Both the position numbers and the translations under genes were made by a program. A DNA stretch of 40,624 nt from Deltaproteobacteria bacterium. GTDB lineage: Bacteria > Bdellovibrionota_C > UBA2361 > OMII01. The notes beneath the pieces are model-generated. The model did no database searches. It was not told where the DNA came from and was given only the letters and a program-made list of their open reading frames with translations. Below, piece by piece: positions 1-6,908 of this stretch (the stretch's first letter is position 1; each line of letters opens with the position of its first letter). The DNA lies in contig CANLJX010000012.1 of assembly GCA_947491545.1 (NCBI GenBank), positions 1 to 40,624 on the forward strand, written 5' to 3'.

Positions 1-1
1 C

Positions 2-235
2 TTGCCGCCGCGACTCACTGGAAAGGTGCGGAGCGTCGCGGTCCTATCTCCTGATGGATCGAGGACTCTTCAAACGGGGAAGTACGCCGGAAACGGCAAC
101 GGCGAGCGGGAGCACTTCCGCTTCTCGAAGCCAGGCGGCGACTTCCCAGATGGCAGCATAGTCCTCATCAAGCTGGCTGATGGCTCCCGCAGGTACATGG
201 CGATTCGCGACACAGCAGCTCGACTGCAGAAGTAA
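2..235 (+). CDS. 3' end of a hypothetical protein, cut by the window edge
   Basis: The frame is open from the left edge and closes with TAA at 233-235, giving at most 77 visible residues. It may start at the TTG at base 2, but more likely it continues upstream of the window. The C-terminal part (GSIVLIKLADGSRRYMAIRD) looks like a small beta-rich domain, and I recognise no family. No signal peptide or membrane segment is visible in this part. It converges on the minus-strand histidine-phosphatase gene 32 bp away. The call rests only on an open frame with protein-like composition. Confidence 0.4.
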   Translation: MPPRLTGKVRSVAVLSPDGSRTLQTGKYAGNGNGEREHFRFSKPGGDFPDGSIVLIKLADGSRRYMAIRDTAARLQK

Positions 236-267
236 GGAGTAGAGCGACACGTCCGGTTGTGGCTTGG

Positions 268-918
268 TCAGCGCACCCGAGCAATTGCAGCCCCCAGCTC
301 CGGCGGCTTGATGTTCCAGACAACGACGTGCCAACGCGAATCTCGGAAAACGAGCACGCAGGCAGCTCCCGTGCTCACCCCTGGGGCTTTGAGCGGATGG
401 CCCGCGAGGTCTTTCAGCATCCGGCCGATCTCCCGAAGCCGTCCGTTGCTCGTGACGGCAACGGTGAGACCACCAAGCTGCTGAAGCTCCTCTAGCAGGC
501 TCTGTACCTCTTGGCGGACAGCCTGCTCAGAGGGTTGGAACTGCACTTTGGCTGGTCGCTCTCCGCGATCACGCCACGCCGAAAGCTCTTCCAGACCGAA
601 CCGTGCCTCGATCTCTGCGTCCGAGAGTCCGCTCCAAGCACCGTAGTCGAGTTCGTCGAGCCGAGCATCAATTCGCGCCGCTTCTTTACTCTGGGCTTTA
701 GCTGCTATCGAAGCTGCAAAAACTCTCGTGCGCTGTAGCGGTCCTGAAATGACCTGAGCTAACGGAATTAGGGCTGCTGCAATCGCTTCTGCGACAGCAT
801 CCGCCTGACGACGACCTTCTTCGGTAAGGGGCATGTCCTCACCTCTGCCTACCCAGAAGACTTTTTCTCCCTTGTTGAAGGTGTTCCCGTGCCGGCAGAA
901 GATCGCGACCGGGTTCAT
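268..918 (-). CDS. Histidine phosphatase (phosphoglycerate-mutase-like) superfamily protein with altered second His
   Basis: The 216-residue protein opens with the superfamily signature R-H-G (H10), the residue that is phosphorylated in this family. It continues with the usual G-P-L-Q-R-T-R block (about 59-65) and the acidic L-D-E-L-D-Y-G-W-like block (E89). The motif that normally carries the second active-site histidine, of the V-S-H-G-G type, reads V-T-S-N-G-R here, so Asn158 stands where His is expected. The ATG at 916-918 overlaps the kdsB stop (ATGA), so the two genes are translationally coupled. A sugar-phosphate or nucleotide-phosphate substrate is plausible, but whether the protein still acts as a phosphatase is uncertain. 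The fold is clear and the substrate is unknown. Confidence 0.85.
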   Translation of the reverse strand: MNPVAIFCRHGNTFNKGEKVFWVGRGEDMPLTEEGRRQADAVAEAIAAALIPLAQVISGPLQRTRVFAASIAAKAQSKEAARIDARLDELDYGAWSGLSDAEIEARFGLEELSAWRDRGERPAKVQFQPSEQAVRQEVQSLLEELQQLGGLTVAVTSNGRLREIGRMLKDLAGHPLKAPGVSTGAACVLVFRDSRWHVVVWNIKPPELGAAIARVR

Positions 919-1700
919 GCCAGCTCCCCTTCACGCGCAATAATCTCTTCGCAACGGGCAACATCTTGCGGGTTGTCGACCGACCACATCGTGCGCCCCT
1001 GCATCGAAACTTGCACAACACGGATCGGGATCCCGTGCTCAAGTGCGCGCAGCTGCTCAAGCTGTTCAACGGCTTCGAACTTGCCGACTGGAAGGGTGAT
1101 GTACCGCGCGAGCGCCTCTGGCCTGTAGGCGTACACGCCGATGTGCTGGAACACAGGGCTCTGATTGCCGCCCGGCGCCGAGCGAATAAAAGGAATAATT
1201 CCTTTTGAGAAGTAGAGAGCATCTCCGCTCGCCCCGAAGGTAACGGTGGTGCCAGACACAATCCCCTGCCCCTTTGACTTGAGCATGCTTTCGTACTGCG
1301 CCGTAGAGAGGTTTACCGCAGGGGTCGCAATCTGAACTGAAGGGTCACGTCGCATCTCGTCGACCAGGGCTCCGATCACCCACGGGGGCATCAACACGGC
1401 ATCCCCCTGCAGGTTGACCACGATCGATGGCTTCTCGGTTATCTGTGTGAGGGCCTCGTGAACCCGCTCCGAGCCATTTGTGCATGTCGGGGACGTCATC
1501 ACGGCAACTCCACCGAAGGAGCGCACGTGCGCAGCGATCCGCTCGTCATCGGTGGCGACGAGCACCCTCGAAATTGACGGGACAGCTTGAGCAATGCGCC
1601 ACACCCTCTCAAGCAAGCTGCGCCCCGCAACAGGGGCGAGCGGCTTGCCGGGGAAGCGCGACGACCCGTAGCGGGCCGGTATCACCACAATGGTTTCCAT
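915..1700 (-). CDS. kdsB: 3-deoxy-manno-octulosonate cytidylyltransferase (CMP-KDO synthetase)
   Basis: KdsB activates KDO with CTP to CMP-KDO in the cytoplasm, for the inner core of lipopolysaccharide. The 261-residue length is close to the usual length of about 250. The N-terminus has the nucleotide-binding signature I-P-A-R-Y-G-S-S-R-F-P-G-K-P-L. It is followed by the V-A-T-D-D-E-R-I block, the N-L-Q-G-D-A block and the H-I-G-V-Y-A-Y-R block typical of this family. It is the first gene of a two-gene minus-strand unit with the overlapping histidine-phosphatase gene. Its presence shows that the host makes a KDO-containing outer membrane. Confidence 0.95.
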   Translation of the reverse strand: METIVVIPARYGSSRFPGKPLAPVAGRSLLERVWRIAQAVPSISRVLVATDDERIAAHVRSFGGVAVMTSPTCTNGSERVHEALTQITEKPSIVVNLQGDAVLMPPWVIGALVDEMRRDPSVQIATPAVNLSTAQYESMLKSKGQGIVSGTTVTFGASGDALYFSKGIIPFIRSAPGGNQSPVFQHIGVYAYRPEALARYITLPVGKFEAVEQLEQLRALEHGIPIRVVQVSMQGRTMWSVDNPQDVARCEEIIAREGELA

Positions 1701-1753
1701 AGCAACCGTCGTGTAGTATCCCCCAAGTGAGACTGGCGGGAAACCTCTGTAAA

Positions 1754-1813
1754 GCGGTTGAGCCGCCAGGAGCGCAGTCGCCTAGCTGGCGACAGCGGGC
1801 AGGCAAGTGCCCG
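1754..1813 (+). promoter_or_regulatory. Three consecutive small hairpins in the pheA leader
   Basis: Between the kdsB and pheA starts lie three adjacent inverted repeats: GCGG/CCGC (1754-1757 with 1763-1766), GTCGCC/GGCGAC (1777-1782 with 1788-1793) and CGGGC/GCCCG (1796-1800 with 1809-1813). They sit 67-127 bases upstream of the pheA ATG, so they could be part of a structured mRNA leader. There is no obvious Phe-rich leader peptide and no U-tract, so attenuation is not shown. Confidence 0.3.
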
Positions 1814-1880
1814 TAGCAACGTTAGCTTGGAGCGATCCGGGAAGCGCCTTGGAATCGGTGTGCCCCTGAAGTTTTACGGT

Positions 1881-2702
1881 ATGACCAAGAGGGTAGCCTA
1901 CCAGGGAATTCGAGGCTCTTTCAGCAGCATGGCTGCCCGTGCCATGGCGCAGGAGCCTTTTGAGCCGGTCGAAACCTCGCGTTTTCGGGAGATCTTTGAG
2001 CATGTGGCCGCGGGACGAGCTGACCTCGGAATCTTGCCGATTGAGAACGCACTTGCCGGCTCCGTACATGAGAACTACGACCTGCTCGGGGAGTTCCAGC
2101 TCTCAATCGTGGCTGAGCACTACCTTCCAGTCGAGCTGCACCTTGTGGCTCCGGTCGGCGCAGAGCTGGTCGGTGTGCGTCAGGTGTCGTCGCACCCAAA
2201 AGCGCTTGAGCAGTGCTCAAAGTTTCTTGAAGAGCGTCCCCAGATCGCAAAGATAAGCAGCTCCGATACGGCTGGCGCCGCACAGGAAGTTGCCCGGCTC
2301 AACGACACTTCGATGGCAGCGATTGCCAGCGAGGAGGCTGCCTGCGAACAAGGACTTCAGATTCTCGCTCGTTCAATTCAGAACCATGGCATGAATGCGA
2401 CGCGCTTCGTTGCTGTCCGAGCGGCGCCCAATACAACGAGCGCTGCTAACAAGTGCTCCCTGCTCTTTACGCTCCCTCACCAGCCAGGTAGCCTAGCCCG
2501 TATCCTCACCGCAATTGCCGATGCCAACGGCAACGTGACAAAAATCGAATCGCGGCCGATAACCGGCAAGCCCTTCGAGTACGGCTTCTACATCGACGTG
2601 CAGGCGGCAAGCGAGATTTCTTCCGTTGCTCGGGCAGTGGAATGCCTAGCCTCATCTTCTAGAGTGCTAGGGCTGTACGAGGCTGCTGCGCCCCTCTTCT
2701 AG
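1881..2702 (+). CDS. pheA: Prephenate dehydratase with C-terminal ACT domain
   Basis: Prephenate dehydratase converts prephenate to phenylpyruvate in phenylalanine biosynthesis. The open frame runs back to 1758, but the family's conserved N-terminus (V-A-Y-Q-G-I-R-G-S-F-S) starts just after the ATG at 1881, so that start was chosen. This gives 273 residues, the usual monofunctional length with no chorismate mutase domain. The catalytic half includes I-L-P-I-E-N-A-L-A-G-S-V and, near residue 175, N-H-G-M-N-A-T-R-F. The ACT domain (roughly the last 75 residues) has H-Q-P-G-S-L-A and the I-E-S-R-P block, the site of feedback inhibition by phenylalanine in this family. The stop codon lies inside the left arm of a long inverted repeat. 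Confidence 0.93.
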   Translation: MTKRVAYQGIRGSFSSMAARAMAQEPFEPVETSRFREIFEHVAAGRADLGILPIENALAGSVHENYDLLGEFQLSIVAEHYLPVELHLVAPVGAELVGVRQVSSHPKALEQCSKFLEERPQIAKISSSDTAGAAQEVARLNDTSMAAIASEEAACEQGLQILARSIQNHGMNATRFVAVRAAPNTTSAANKCSLLFTLPHQPGSLARILTAIADANGNVTKIESRPITGKPFEYGFYIDVQAASEISSVARAVECLASSSRVLGLYEAAAPLF

Positions 2703-2865
2703 TGCCTGGTTTAGAAAGTTTTTTTCACCTTACGACGTTGCAGGCTCGAACGAGGCACTAGCCATATTTATAGTGTTTTCGGCGCGTAAGGCGCCGAAAA
2801 CGAGCAGCCCTAGCGCTGCCCTAAACGGTGTCCTGGTAAAAAACTTTTTGGAAGCAGCACTAGCA
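2698..2865. repeat. Imperfect long inverted repeat with inner perfect palindrome (MITE-like or structured 3' region)
   Basis: The left arm, beginning CTAGTGC at 2699, and the right arm, ending GCACTAG at about 2857-2863, are imperfect inverted copies of about 30 bp. Both contain an AAAGTTTTTT core next to an ACC. Between them is a perfect 11-bp stem with a 5-base loop (GTTTTCGGCGC at 2775-2785, its complement at 2791-2801). A third inverted copy of the end sequence, AGGCACTAG, lies at 2753-2761. The pheA stop TAG (2700-2702) falls within the left arm. It could be a small non-autonomous element or a set of RNA hairpins. No target-site duplication is clear. Confidence 0.4.
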
Positions 2866-2872
2866 GGCAAAA

Positions 2873-2912
2873 GAGAAAGGCCCGGCAGCATCCCTGCTAC
2901 CGGGCCTTTCTC
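2873..2912 (-). terminator. Strong hairpin terminator for rplM-rpsI, probably bidirectional
   Basis: GAGAAAGGCCCGG at 2873-2885 pairs with its complement at 2900-2912. After one mismatch (C2886/A2899) four more pairs close a 4-base loop. Read on the minus strand, the stem ends in a T-rich run (CTTTCTCTTTT), as expected for an intrinsic terminator just downstream of rpsI. It also faces pheA from the other side, so it can serve both convergent units. Confidence 0.8.
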
Positions 2913-2948
2913 CACCAGGCTACAAAAACAGTGACCCGATGTGTCGAG

Positions 2949-2995
2949 GCGATTAACGCTTCGAGAACTTCGAAGCGATTAACGCTTCGAGAACT
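2949..2995. repeat. 26-bp tandem duplication over the rpsI stop codon, forming two hairpins
   Basis: The 21-bp segment at 2949-2969 is repeated exactly at 2975-2995, a period of 26. The second (rightmost) copy carries the last rpsI codons and its TAA. The first copy lies just beyond the stop. Each copy can fold with the stop trinucleotide in the loop: CGAAGCG at 2971-2977 pairs perfectly with CGCTTCG at 2983-2989, and the other copy has one mismatch. Confidence 0.75.
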
Positions 2996-3374
2996 GCGGA
3001 CGCTTACGAGCCTTATGACGGCCGTACTTCTTGCGCTCTACCTCGCGGGCATCGCGGGTCAGCACACCTGCCGACTTAAGCGGCGGCCGCAGGCCAGCAT
3101 CAGCCTGAACCAACGCGCGGCCGAGAGCCATGCGCAAAGCGCCCGCCTGACCGGTCTTTCCACCGCCCATGACGTTCGCCAGAATATCAAACTTCTCGCT
3201 CGTCGCTGTCTTTACAATCGGCTCGCGGAGCAGGATGTCCAGAACTGCGCGACCGAAGTACTCCTTCGTCTCGTGCCCGTTAACGAGGAACTTGCCAGTT
3301 CCCGGCCTGAGGTAAACGCGCGCTACCGCAGTCTTGCGGCGCCCAATAGCGTGAAATCCACCACCCTTGATCAT
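2979..3374 (-). CDS. rpsI: 30S ribosomal protein S9
   Basis: S9 is a small-subunit protein whose C-terminal tail reaches toward the P-site tRNA. The 131-residue sequence has the family pattern throughout: A-I-G-R-R-K-T-A-V-A-R-V near the start, the G-G-G-K-T-G-Q-A-G-A block, and the basic tail K-K-Y-G-R-H-K-A-R-K-R-P-Q-F-S-K-R ending in the invariant S-K-R. It follows rplM by 9 bp, with an AAGGAG ribosome-binding site in the gap, so the two form the classic L13-S9 operon. The stop codon is embedded in a short tandem duplication. Confidence 0.98.
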   Translation of the reverse strand: MIKGGGFHAIGRRKTAVARVYLRPGTGKFLVNGHETKEYFGRAVLDILLREPIVKTATSEKFDILANVMGGGKTGQAGALRMALGRALVQADAGLRPPLKSAGVLTRDAREVERKKYGRHKARKRPQFSKR

Positions 3375-3383
3375 CGTAGCTCC

Positions 3384-3839
3384 TTACTTCTTGTTGCGCT
3401 GAAAACTAACTGTGAATGCCTCTGGCGACTGCGCCGCATGCGGATGCTCGCTGCCAGTGTAGACCTTAAGCTTGCCGAGCAGGCGATGTCCGAGGATTCC
3501 CTCTGGGAGCATGCCACGAACTGCGCGCTCGATCGCCATCTCTGGACGATCCTTGAGCATCCTCGCTCCCGGAACTTCCTTCAGTCCACCGGGGTACCCC
3601 GTGTAGTGGCGGTACACCTTTGTCTCGCCCTTGTTGCCGGTCAGAACAACCTTGTCGGCGTTCAACACAACAACGAAATCTCCCCCGTCAACGTTCGGAG
3701 TGAACGTCGCCTTGTGCTTTCCGCGGATCAGATGCGCAGCTTCTGTCGCCAGACGCCCAACAGGCACGCCGGAGGCATCGATTACCCACCACTTCGAGCT
3801 CTCGCGAGCTGCCTCAGCCGAAACAAATACAGTACTCAT
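3384..3839 (-). CDS. rplM: 50S ribosomal protein L13
   Basis: L13 is an early-assembling large-subunit protein. The open frame extends upstream to 4037, but that extension is unlike L13. The ATG at 3837-3839 gives a 151-residue product beginning M-S-T-V-F, which is near the usual length of 142-150. Family blocks are clear: W-W-V-I-D-A-S-G-V-P-V-G-R-L-A-T near residue 20, G-D-F-V-V-V-L-N-A, Y-R-H-Y-T-G-Y-P-G-G-L and the V-R-G-M-L-P motif. It is the first gene of the rplM-rpsI operon. In other bacteria the operon is often regulated through its leader, but no specific motif was identified here. Confidence 0.97.
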   Translation of the reverse strand: MSTVFVSAEAARESSKWWVIDASGVPVGRLATEAAHLIRGKHKATFTPNVDGGDFVVVLNADKVVLTGNKGETKVYRHYTGYPGGLKEVPGARMLKDRPEMAIERAVRGMLPEGILGHRLLGKLKVYTGSEHPHAAQSPEAFTVSFQRNKK

Positions 3840-4093
3840 AACTACTTCTCTAAACTCTTCCGCCCTCACGCTTAACGCGCGTTTCACGAGCCTTACACAC
3901 AGTTCCTCCGGGGTAGCCTCAACAACCAGCCTTACGCCTCCTCGCCAAAACGGCAGACGACACCAGCAGAGTGGTAAAAACGGGAAGCGCGACGGGAACG
4001 CCCACCTCGACCCGGAGAGTGGCAGAGGGTACCACAACCGCCAACTCGGTCAAGCTCGCGGGATCTCAAGGGATTAGTGCTGCTGGAACCTGC

Positions 4094-4576
4094 CTAGGAG
4101 GCTACTTTCGAAACAAATTCAATATATTGCACGACCGGCTCGTGGAGCTGGGTGGCTATTGAGACAGCCTCGGGACCGAGCAATCTGACAGTTTCACGCA
4201 ATGCGGGCTCGCGACCAGCCTCCGGATCCCCGGGAAACCGGACGAAGGTGTCGTACCAGAGCGCAGTGCCCGCTTCGGCCATCCCCCATAGGTCAACCAG
4301 CGCCGTGGAGATTCCTGCGACCTCTACTTTTCGCTCGGAGACGCGCTTCACCGCGAGCGCCGCACTAACCGAGGTGCTGTGCAGCACCGCGAGAAGCTCC
4401 GCCGCCGTATCGACTTTTCCGGGCGCGACACCCGCCGCTGAAACGAGCGCGACCCGCTCACCGTGGGTTGCCTTCGCTTGGCTTAGAGAGTGCTCCAATG
4501 GAAAAATCGCGACAGTGCTCGCAGCAACTGCCGTCTGAAGCTGCTCTCGACTCTGATTGAAACTCGCAAAATCCAT
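4094..4576 (-). CDS. Small helical protein, possibly phasin-like
   Basis: The 160-residue protein is predicted to be mostly amphipathic helix, rich in Ala, Val, Glu and Ser. It has no signal peptide, no cysteine and no catalytic motif. Its length, the N-terminal M-D-F-A-S-F-N-Q and the run of alanine-rich helices resemble phasins, which coat polyhydroxyalkanoate granules. I see no decisive signature, so this is a weak suggestion. It lies upstream of rplM on the same strand and follows the 491-residue unknown gene by 34 bp, so it may be co-transcribed with it. Confidence 0.6.
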   Translation of the reverse strand: MDFASFNQSREQLQTAVAASTVAIFPLEHSLSQAKATHGERVALVSAAGVAPGKVDTAAELLAVLHSTSVSAALAVKRVSERKVEVAGISTALVDLWGMAEAGTALWYDTFVRFPGDPEAGREPALRETVRLLGPEAVSIATQLHEPVVQYIEFVSKVAS

Positions 4577-4610
4577 TTTCCGTCCCTCTCAGCGGAAACA
4601 ACCGCACTCG

Positions 4611-6086
4611 TTATGGGCTCATCCCGAGAACGCCGCTATCACCTTCATCGTTCTCCTCTGTTGGCTCGGCGATTAGTCCGAGCCGCAGCACTTCAAGCTC
4701 AAAAGCCTCCTGCCCTGGCGTCGACGCGACGTAGTTGCGTTCGTCTGGGTGTGGATTGTCTCTTGAGAACTCCTTGGCGCCCTGCCAATTGTGTCTCCAC
4801 AAGCCGAAGAACCGCAATCCTTTTGAGTATCCTTCTTGAACGAGGCTCTTAAGTTCATCAGGCGAGATGCCCAACGCGGCAGACTCTCCTGGGTAGCGGA
4901 AGCCAGTGCCATCGAGCGTGAAGCCATCTCCTCGCCGCAACTCACGCATCTTGTCTGGCTTATGCTCCTCGCGCGGGTCGCCAGCAGTGTCAGCGTCGCT
5001 GCCGCGGTCATCCGGACTCACGCAGCGCAAGCAGGTGCTGCGAATAAAGCCAGCCGTTCCATCGAGCTGCTGAGCAGCAAGCTCGCGCATGGTGCGGTAG
5101 GCGCCCACGTCGAGATTGTCCTCAAGCATCACGCTCGCAATGTGCTGATTTGCAGGGTTCTGCTGCTTGCTGTACTCGAAGAGGTCCCTAGCCCGGGCCG
5201 CAATCGATGAGAACTCACGCTTCAACCCCTCATCGAACTGGATTCGACTGCGGAAGACCAGCGGAGCAATTGTTACGAACGGAGCGCGGATCGGTGTTTT
5301 ATTGTACGCCCTCTGCGTTGCACCGTTCGTGAGGTAGAGCTCAACAGTCAGGTTCCTATCAACCGAGAGCCGCGAGATCACTGTCTTGAGGTACTCGGTG
5401 TCTAGGCTGAAAGTGCCATCCACCAAGACCCCGATGTAGGGCTCACGAATCTGGGCGGCGAGAAGAGTCGCCACGTTGCTCTCAACAACAGCGCGCGCAC
5501 CGGGCTGCATCGCATACAACATCGCGTAGCCACGCGCCTGTCCTGACACCCAAGAGCCCGCATTCGCAGGCGGCTCTTGCGCTGCCGACCCACTTCCCAG
5601 CAGGCTCGGCGGCCCCGAAGACCTTCCACCACCGATGAACTGGTCCCCGGTGCCGAAAGGCTCACTCGGCTGCGCGTCAGAGAAGACAGCGCGCGCGTCG
5701 TCGTCATTCGCTACGCCTGCAGAGTCTTGGCTCGCGTCTGAGCTGGGAGCTGTCGCACTAGGAGCTGACGTTGCCGGAGTCGTCGCATTTGATCGCTGCG
5801 CGTCGCTCTGATCACCCGAAGCATCTTCCTGGCTCAGAGAGTTAAGCGCGAGCAACGCATCGTCTTCGTCAATTGCCCCGGGTGCAACTGTTTTGCGAGC
5901 GGCAGGAACTTCAACCGACAGCGGTGCCGTCACAGTCTCTTGTCCTAGCTCTGGAGACGCCGATGTTTGCGGCGCTTGCGGCAGATGAGGCGCATTATGG
6001 TTCTTGAGCGCTGATGCCAACGAGTATCCCAGCCCGGCGATCAGGACGATGTACAGCAGGAGTCGCCTTTGCGGGATGATAGGCAT
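4611..6086 (-). CDS. Membrane-anchored hypothetical protein with a possible (alpha/beta)-barrel domain
   Basis: The protein has 491 residues. A short basic start is followed by one hydrophobic segment (about residues 8-26), a signal anchor or uncleaved signal. A low-complexity linker rich in Ala, Ser, Asp, Gln and Thr then runs to about residue 170. The rest alternates predicted strands and helices, with strands such as Y-I-G-V-L-V-D-G, L-T-V-E-L-Y-L-T and I-A-S-V-M-L-E-D-N-L-D, and later L-R-F-F-G-L-W-R-H-N-W. This pattern resembles extracytoplasmic TIM-barrel hydrolases. The single C-L-R-C pair could form a disulfide. I do not recognise the family and assign no function. It is probably anchored in the inner membrane facing the periplasm. 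Confidence 0.8.
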   Translation of the reverse strand: MPIIPQRRLLLYIVLIAGLGYSLASALKNHNAPHLPQAPQTSASPELGQETVTAPLSVEVPAARKTVAPGAIDEDDALLALNSLSQEDASGDQSDAQRSNATTPATSAPSATAPSSDASQDSAGVANDDDARAVFSDAQPSEPFGTGDQFIGGGRSSGPPSLLGSGSAAQEPPANAGSWVSGQARGYAMLYAMQPGARAVVESNVATLLAAQIREPYIGVLVDGTFSLDTEYLKTVISRLSVDRNLTVELYLTNGATQRAYNKTPIRAPFVTIAPLVFRSRIQFDEGLKREFSSIAARARDLFEYSKQQNPANQHIASVMLEDNLDVGAYRTMRELAAQQLDGTAGFIRSTCLRCVSPDDRGSDADTAGDPREEHKPDKMRELRRGDGFTLDGTGFRYPGESAALGISPDELKSLVQEGYSKGLRFFGLWRHNWQGAKEFSRDNPHPDERNYVASTPGQEAFELEVLRLGLIAEPTEENDEGDSGVLGMSP

Positions 6087-6124
6087 ACCCCCTGATTATC
6101 TCACGCAAATAGGGCTGCGGAAGA

Positions 6125-6823
6125 TCATTTGTGGGGCTGAGCCGAAGTTTGTTGCCATGAGCGCTGGATAAATCCCTCGACCAAGGACATGAGCATCACC
6201 GGCTGCCCGAGCAGCCGATGGTCATCGTCAAGGAGCTTAAGCTCAACTCCGGGGTTGCGCTTGGCGAACCTCTCGCTCTGCGCAGCGCTCACCGTCTCAT
6301 CCCTAGTGCCGTGAACAACTAATGTCGGCACGACCGGCACAATATCCATGTTGGCAACTTCTTTGAGCTCTTCCACAAAACGGAAATGCACCGGAACTTG
6401 CTCGCGACGCTCAAGGTCTTCAACGAGCATGCTACCCTCTCGTCTCCAACGCTCTTCAACTTCCGGCGAAAGGAGCTTGCTGCCGCTATCCCAGGGCTCA
6501 ATCACCGGAGCGAGCAGCACTAGAGACTGCACGTGATGGCGACTCTCTTGCGGCAACCGGAGGAGGCTCTGCGCTGCAACAAAAGCACCGAAGCTGCTGC
6601 CAACGACCGCGAGCGGCGCAGGCCCAAGTCTAGCGATCTCATCAGCGACGAATTCGACGATGCTTCGCGGAGACAGATCAGGTAACGATGGGATAGCGAG
6701 GTCAGGAATCTCAGTTCGAATCCCTCGAGTGGCGAAGTGATTTGCCACCAGAAGCGCCTTCGATGATCGCGGCGAGCCACCGAGACCGTGTAGGTACAGT
6801 ATACGGGAAGGCTTAAGCATCAT
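6125..6823 (-). CDS. Alpha/beta-hydrolase (YqiA-like esterase family)
   Basis: The 232-residue protein starts with I-L-Y-L-H-G-L-G-G-S-P-R-S-S-K, the oxyanion-hole block seen in YqiA/UPF0227-type serine esterases. The nucleophile elbow is G-S-S-F-G (about residues 77-81). The later blocks L-V-V-H-G-T-R-D-E and D-D-D-H-R-L supply the expected Asp and His of the triad. There is no signal peptide, so it should be cytoplasmic. Two ATG codons are adjacent at 6818-6823, and either may be used. The gene is divergent from htrA and shares an 85-bp control region containing a clear inverted repeat. The substrate is unknown. Confidence 0.88.
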   Translation of the reverse strand: MMLKPSRILYLHGLGGSPRSSKALLVANHFATRGIRTEIPDLAIPSLPDLSPRSIVEFVADEIARLGPAPLAVVGSSFGAFVAAQSLLRLPQESRHHVQSLVLLAPVIEPWDSGSKLLSPEVEERWRREGSMLVEDLERREQVPVHFRFVEELKEVANMDIVPVVPTLVVHGTRDETVSAAQSERFAKRNPGVELKLLDDDHRLLGQPVMLMSLVEGFIQRSWQQTSAQPHK

Positions 6824-6855
6824 GTTTCCCTGAATAATTCTTTCGACCCCCCGTC

Positions 6856-6883
6856 TTTCGTGCTACACCACCCTGGCACGAAA
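6856..6883. promoter_or_regulatory. Inverted repeat between the esterase gene and htrA (candidate operator)
   Basis: TTTCGTGC (6856-6863) and GCACGAAA (6876-6883) form a perfect 8-bp inverted repeat with a 12-base spacer. The half-site centres are 20 bp apart, about two helical turns. It lies 25 bp upstream of the htrA ATG in a divergent intergenic region, where a dimeric regulator could bind. A transcript hairpin is the alternative. Confidence 0.45.
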
Positions 6884-6908
6884 AGATCATTTTAAGAAGA
6901 TTGTTCGT

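Noticed and set aside
839-1261. Open frame of 140 codons on the minus strand
   Set aside because: It overlaps kdsB in another frame and is Arg/Ser/Cys-rich, typical of a shadow frame.
2730-2915. Minus-strand 61-codon frame between pheA and rpsI
   Set aside because: It runs through the palindromes and the terminator hairpin, so it is not a gene.
2931-3875. Long plus-strand open frame of 314 codons
   Set aside because: It is antisense to the unmistakable rplM and rpsI genes and has no family resemblance.
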